Positions 60,998 through 64,000 of a stretch of 64,000 nt of DNA are shown in pieces. Below the pieces are notes generated by a model. It did not search any database. It was not told where the DNA came from and saw only the letters and a program-made list of their open reading frames with translations. Origin of the DNA: Sulfolobus islandicus Y.N.15.51 (lineage in GTDB: Archaea; Thermoproteota; Thermoprotei_A; Sulfolobales; Sulfolobaceae); NCBI RefSeq assembly GCF_000022485.1, contig NC_012623.1, positions 2,010,501-2,074,500 on the forward strand, read 5' to 3'. How positions within the stretch are numbered: the stretch's first letter is position 1; the number at the start of each line of letters is the position of its first letter. Made by a program: the position numbers and the translations under genes.

Positions 60998-62155
60998 ATG
61001 TTAGTTTCAATAATCATTCCTACATCTAATGGCGAAAAAACATTACCAGAAGTTTTAAATAGTATACTAATACAAGACTATAAAAACTTCGAAATAATAA
61101 TAATAGATAATGGTTCTAAAGATAATACAGAGAAAATAATAGAAAAGTTTTTAATAGAAAATGATTTAAATTTAAAATATTTTAAATATGAAAATAAATT
61201 AGGCCATGCAGGAGCTATTAATGAAGGAATAAAGAAAGCTTCTGGGGATTTCGTATTAATATTACACGATGACATGAAGTTGGGAGAGAAAAATTGGATA
61301 TCGAGTATGTTAAAAGTCTTCGAGAGAAAAGAAGTAGGAGTTTCCTCTTCTCTTTTAGTTACATCTCCTTTTAAATTAAATGGCATAAACAAAGCATTTA
61401 GCTATATTTATATTTTAGGATGGCATAAAATTGTTAATATTCCCGAACAAGAAGTGCTATTTACGGGTTTAAATAACGATATAATAAGAAGAGAAGTGAT
61501 AGAAAAAATAGGAATGTTTGATAATACTTATCCTTATAGTATGCATGATATAGATTTTTCAGAAAAAGTTAGAAGATTAGGATATAAAATAATTCTCAAT
61601 CCTAAGGTTCATGTTGAGCATTTATTATCTTCTTATCAAAGGTCTCTTAAATCACACCTTATTAAAGCTTGGCAATACGGCTTTCCCTCTACTCTAATTC
61701 TAAAGAGATATAAGTATTTACCTAATTTAGATAATTTTCTATTCTTTATCTTCATTATATTCTTTTTTATGTCCTTCTTTATTAATAAATTCGATATACT
61801 ACTATATATATCAATTGCTATTACGCTTTTAACTTTACCCCTAGAACAGCCTAATTTTTACGGCAAGAATAAGCTAAAAAATAGAGGAAAAAAGCTAATT
61901 ATTAGTTATATTTTGTCAAGTTTATTCTATCTATTAAATAAAAATGCCTTCTTCTTATTTTTAGGAGGAAGTGTTATCTTTTATAGAACACTTAAAAGCT
62001 CTATAGAATCCCTTAAGGAACTAAAGGATATAAAGACTTCTCTTCAAATAATAATCTTCTATCTTATTTGGAGTTTTATAAATGGATTAGCAGTCTTCGC
62101 TGGAATATTCAAATTTCTAATAGCTTATGATAAAGTGAAATTATCTGCTCAATAA
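60998..62155 (+). CDS. GT2-family glycosyltransferase
   Basis: 385 aa from the ATG at 60998 (a TTG three codons upstream is possible). VSIIIPTSNGEKTLPEVLNS, EIIIIDNGSKDNTEKIIEKF and DFVLILHDDMKLGEKNWISS form the GT-A core with an unusual HDD metal site. YPYSMHDIDFSEKVRRLGYK and PKVHVEHLLSSYQRSLKSHL follow. C-terminal membrane helices (FLFFIFIIFFFMSFFI and others) anchor it. Starts are 56 bases from the divergent GT4 gene at 60941. The last 47 bases overlap the next gene on the minus strand. Confidence 0.86.
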   Translation: MLVSIIIPTSNGEKTLPEVLNSILIQDYKNFEIIIIDNGSKDNTEKIIEKFLIENDLNLKYFKYENKLGHAGAINEGIKKASGDFVLILHDDMKLGEKNWISSMLKVFERKEVGVSSSLLVTSPFKLNGINKAFSYIYILGWHKIVNIPEQEVLFTGLNNDIIRREVIEKIGMFDNTYPYSMHDIDFSEKVRRLGYKIILNPKVHVEHLLSSYQRSLKSHLIKAWQYGFPSTLILKRYKYLPNLDNFLFFIFIIFFFMSFFINKFDILLYISIAITLLTLPLEQPNFYGKNKLKNRGKKLIISYILSSLFYLLNKNAFFLFLGGSVIFYRTLKSSIESLKELKDIKTSLQIIIFYLIWSFINGLAVFAGIFKFLIAYDKVKLSAQ

Positions 62156-63311
62156 TTTTTTTATTATCATATTTTTTCATAATATTCTCTCTAGCTATTT
62201 TTCCCATTTCCTCTATTTTGCTTCTAGGAAGCTGAGAAATATTATACAAGGATAATGCAAAATCATTTAAATCGTAAACGTTAACATGAAAACCGTCTAT
62301 ACCATCAGTTACTTGTTCCACTAGGCCACCATTACCCTTAGTAACTATTACGGGCCTTCCAGCTAACATTGACTCAGTCACAACTCTAGCCCACGTATCG
62401 GGGACTAAAGTAGGTACTACAACAACATCCACATCTAAAAGCATATCTCTTATTTTACTAACGTATTCCGAGTAAGGAAACCTTCTAGTCACTACTACTC
62501 TGTCCTCTATTCTAAGTGACTTTACCATCTCTATTACCCTAGGCTCTTCTAGTCCTCCTAGTATTTTCAATTTCATATTTCTATTATATTTTAGAGCAAT
62601 TGAAAATGCTTTAAGTAATTGAAAAATACCTTTTCCTTCGTCTGGATAACTAAGATAGCCAAATGTAAAATTATTGGAAGGATGATATTCAACATAATCA
62701 ATTGGTAGAGTTATAGCATTTACATTTATAACTCGAATTTTATCTTCTGGAAATCCTCTAGATATAAGAATATCTCTCACAATATTACTTACTGCTAAAA
62801 TTATTGAGGCTTTGGATACATATTCTTTTATCTTATTTAACTTGTTTATCGCATAAATTGCTTCTATAGGTGATAATAATTTATTAAAATAGTTATCCCT
62901 CTTATTATATATACATTGAGCAATCTTTGTAAAGCTCTTACAATCACAATATGGATTTTCCATAGAGTTAAAATAGCATGTGGGCCACCAATATTGAATA
63001 TTTATTATGGTTTTGGCATTATTTTTTTCAGCTATCGGTAAGATTCCATACATGGCGTTAGCAATATGTATTATAGTATCTTTAGATTCATAAATAATCC
63101 CAAATATTTTTTCAGCATATTTTTCATTATTTACCATTTTCTCGTAACCAAAAATTCTACTCTTGTTAGGATAGGGCAAAACATTATATTCTGAATTAAA
63201 CGTGGTATATATTTTAGCATCTATCCCAATTTCAAGTAATTTTTTATATAATAATAACATTGTTGCAAATGTTCCTCGTTGTTGCGTTTCAGTCAAAATT
63301 CTTACTTTCAT
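62109..63311 (-). CDS. GT4-family glycosyltransferase
   Basis: 400 aa. ILTETQQRGTFATMLLLYKK starts the GT-B fold. A cysteine-rich loop follows (CYFNSMENPYCDCKSFTKIA with a further Cys), unusual among its neighbours and perhaps metal-binding or for disulphides. YLSYPDEGKGIFQLLKAFSI, KILGGLEEPRVIEMVKSLRI and LVPDTWARVVTESMLAGRPV (donor site, Asp for the first Glu) complete it. Last recognisable gene of the polysaccharide cluster. Confidence 0.86.
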   Translation of the reverse strand: MKVRILTETQQRGTFATMLLLYKKLLEIGIDAKIYTTFNSEYNVLPYPNKSRIFGYEKMVNNEKYAEKIFGIIYESKDTIIHIANAMYGILPIAEKNNAKTIINIQYWWPTCYFNSMENPYCDCKSFTKIAQCIYNKRDNYFNKLLSPIEAIYAINKLNKIKEYVSKASIILAVSNIVRDILISRGFPEDKIRVINVNAITLPIDYVEYHPSNNFTFGYLSYPDEGKGIFQLLKAFSIALKYNRNMKLKILGGLEEPRVIEMVKSLRIEDRVVVTRRFPYSEYVSKIRDMLLDVDVVVVPTLVPDTWARVVTESMLAGRPVIVTKGNGGLVEQVTDGIDGFHVNVYDLNDFALSLYNISQLPRSKIEEMGKIARENIMKKYDNKKIIEQIISLYHKLLEI

Positions 63312-63633
63312 TAGTTACGTATAACTAATTTAAGAGTTAAAAACTTTATAGAAATACATCAAACTAGCTACCCATGTAAATTAGCTATTGAAACTCCTTT
63401 TCTTCTAAGGTCTAATATTTAAAGATTTTATAAAATTTTTGTGAAAAGAATTCTTAATATTAGTTTTATTTTATCTAAAATATCGAGAAAATATTAATTT
63501 TAGCTTAAGTTAGCTAAATATTAACACAAGCGATATAATAGTTGCCAAATTTATAGTCTTTTTCATAATAGTTGCAACAGGCTTTTAACTTCTCTCAATA
63601 CAAAATATAGAAAAACATTGAGAAAAGCTTGTA
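63312..63633. other. 322-base A/T-rich intergenic region
   Basis: Runs from the start of the last glycosyltransferase to the end of the IS630 transposase frame. The block ttgccaaatttatagtcttt followed by ttcataatagttgcaacagg may hold the terminal repeat of the IS. No gene is seen. Confidence 0.4.
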
Positions 63634-64000
63634 TTATTGTGAGATAAAACCTGTTAACAGATAATAAATTAAATATGAGAAAAATTTTCCCATACTTATA
63701 CCTTCCTCAAGCACGTCATGAAACTTATTAATCCAATACCTAGTATAATTACCCTTAGAAACCAAATAATAGAACTCATCCTCAATTCTAGAGTATAACA
63801 CGAGTGATAATAAATATTAACCCAACGCTTCAAATCCTTCCAAACCAACTCAATTGGGTTTAAATCCGGAGAATAGGGAGGCAAGAATAGCAAAGTAATG
63901 TTAAGCCTAGAAGCAGTAGCGAGAACATAAGAAGACTTGTGAAACTTAGCATTATCAAGAATCAACACGACATTACCAGAATTCCTAACCCTAAGCAAGT
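63634..64000 (-). pseudogene. IS630-family transposase (ISC1048-like), cut by window and frameshifted
   Basis: Reads into the window end. VVLILDNAKFHKSSYVLATA (second catalytic Asp) and LPPYSPDLNPIELVWKDLKR (catalytic Glu) are the classic IS630/Tc1 blocks. After HSCYTLE the frame changes near 63785. The original frame continues in minus strand as IEDEFYYLVSKGNYTRYWIN then KFHDVLEEGISMGKFFSYLI to a stop at 63634. A single-base loss explains both. The unshifted frame alone ends at 63696. Dead copy, unless the shift is a sequencing error. Confidence 0.75.

Noticed and set aside
1-64000. tRNA, rRNA and C/D-box RNA genes
   Set aside because: Looked for typical conserved arms and boxes by eye; nothing convincing was found. 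A dedicated scan could still reveal small RNAs.

Overview
This 64 kb window looks like the accessory part of a Sulfolobales chromosome, most probably Saccharolobus/Sulfolobus (S. solfataricus or S. islandicus type). The grounds are low GC content; BRE/TATA promoters about 25 bases before the start codon (leaderless transcription); IS607, IS110, IS1, IS5, IS630 and ISC1217/ISH3-like elements with MITEs; a thermopsin-family protein; VapBC and PaREP1-type genes; and no rRNA or tRNA genes. Species-level assignment is inference; no database search was possible.

Layout. (a) 1-8.0 kb: the end of a zinc alcohol dehydrogenase, then an archaeal AAA/DUF234 ATPase gene cut in two by an IS607 element (TnpA serine recombinase and TnpB RNA-guided nuclease), followed by a NurA-like nuclease facing a HerA-like ATPase and a small YwgA/Panacea-like protein. 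(b) 8.3-12.9 kb: an M20 amidohydrolase divergent from an MFS transporter - P1 (DmpA-type) peptidase - short-chain dehydrogenase operon, read as uptake and breakdown of a small amide or peptide. (c) 13-23 kb: a worn zone of VapBC, a PIN toxin with an unusual partner, PaREP1/HEPN and nucleotidyltransferase remnants, a Cas4-like nuclease, a retropepsin-like protein, a thermopsin, and fragments of IS and MITE. (d) 23.4-29.7 kb: small regulatory-looking genes, a truncated DUF2075-type helicase, and a type II restriction-modification operon (EVE-like protein, DNA methyltransferase, a 51-residue small ORF, PD-(D/E)xK endonuclease). (e) 29.9-63.3 kb: a surface polysaccharide cluster.

The polysaccharide cluster starts with dTDP-sugar genes rfbB, rfbA and rfbD (no rfbC is seen), passes a secreted phosphoesterase and a Tat-exported LamG protein paired with a beta-helix protein, and then carries 15 glycosyltransferases (8 GT4-like, 7 GT2-like), a Wzx-like flippase, a DUF1616 protein apparently split into two genes in swapped order, and a large GT-C/polymerase-like membrane protein. 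Genes switch strand often, several overlap tail to tail, and IS/MITE copies sit between them, which suggests piecemeal assembly by transfer. The probable job is to build a sugar chain on a lipid carrier at the cytoplasmic face, flip it, and extend or attach it outside. The window ends inside an IS630-family transposase.
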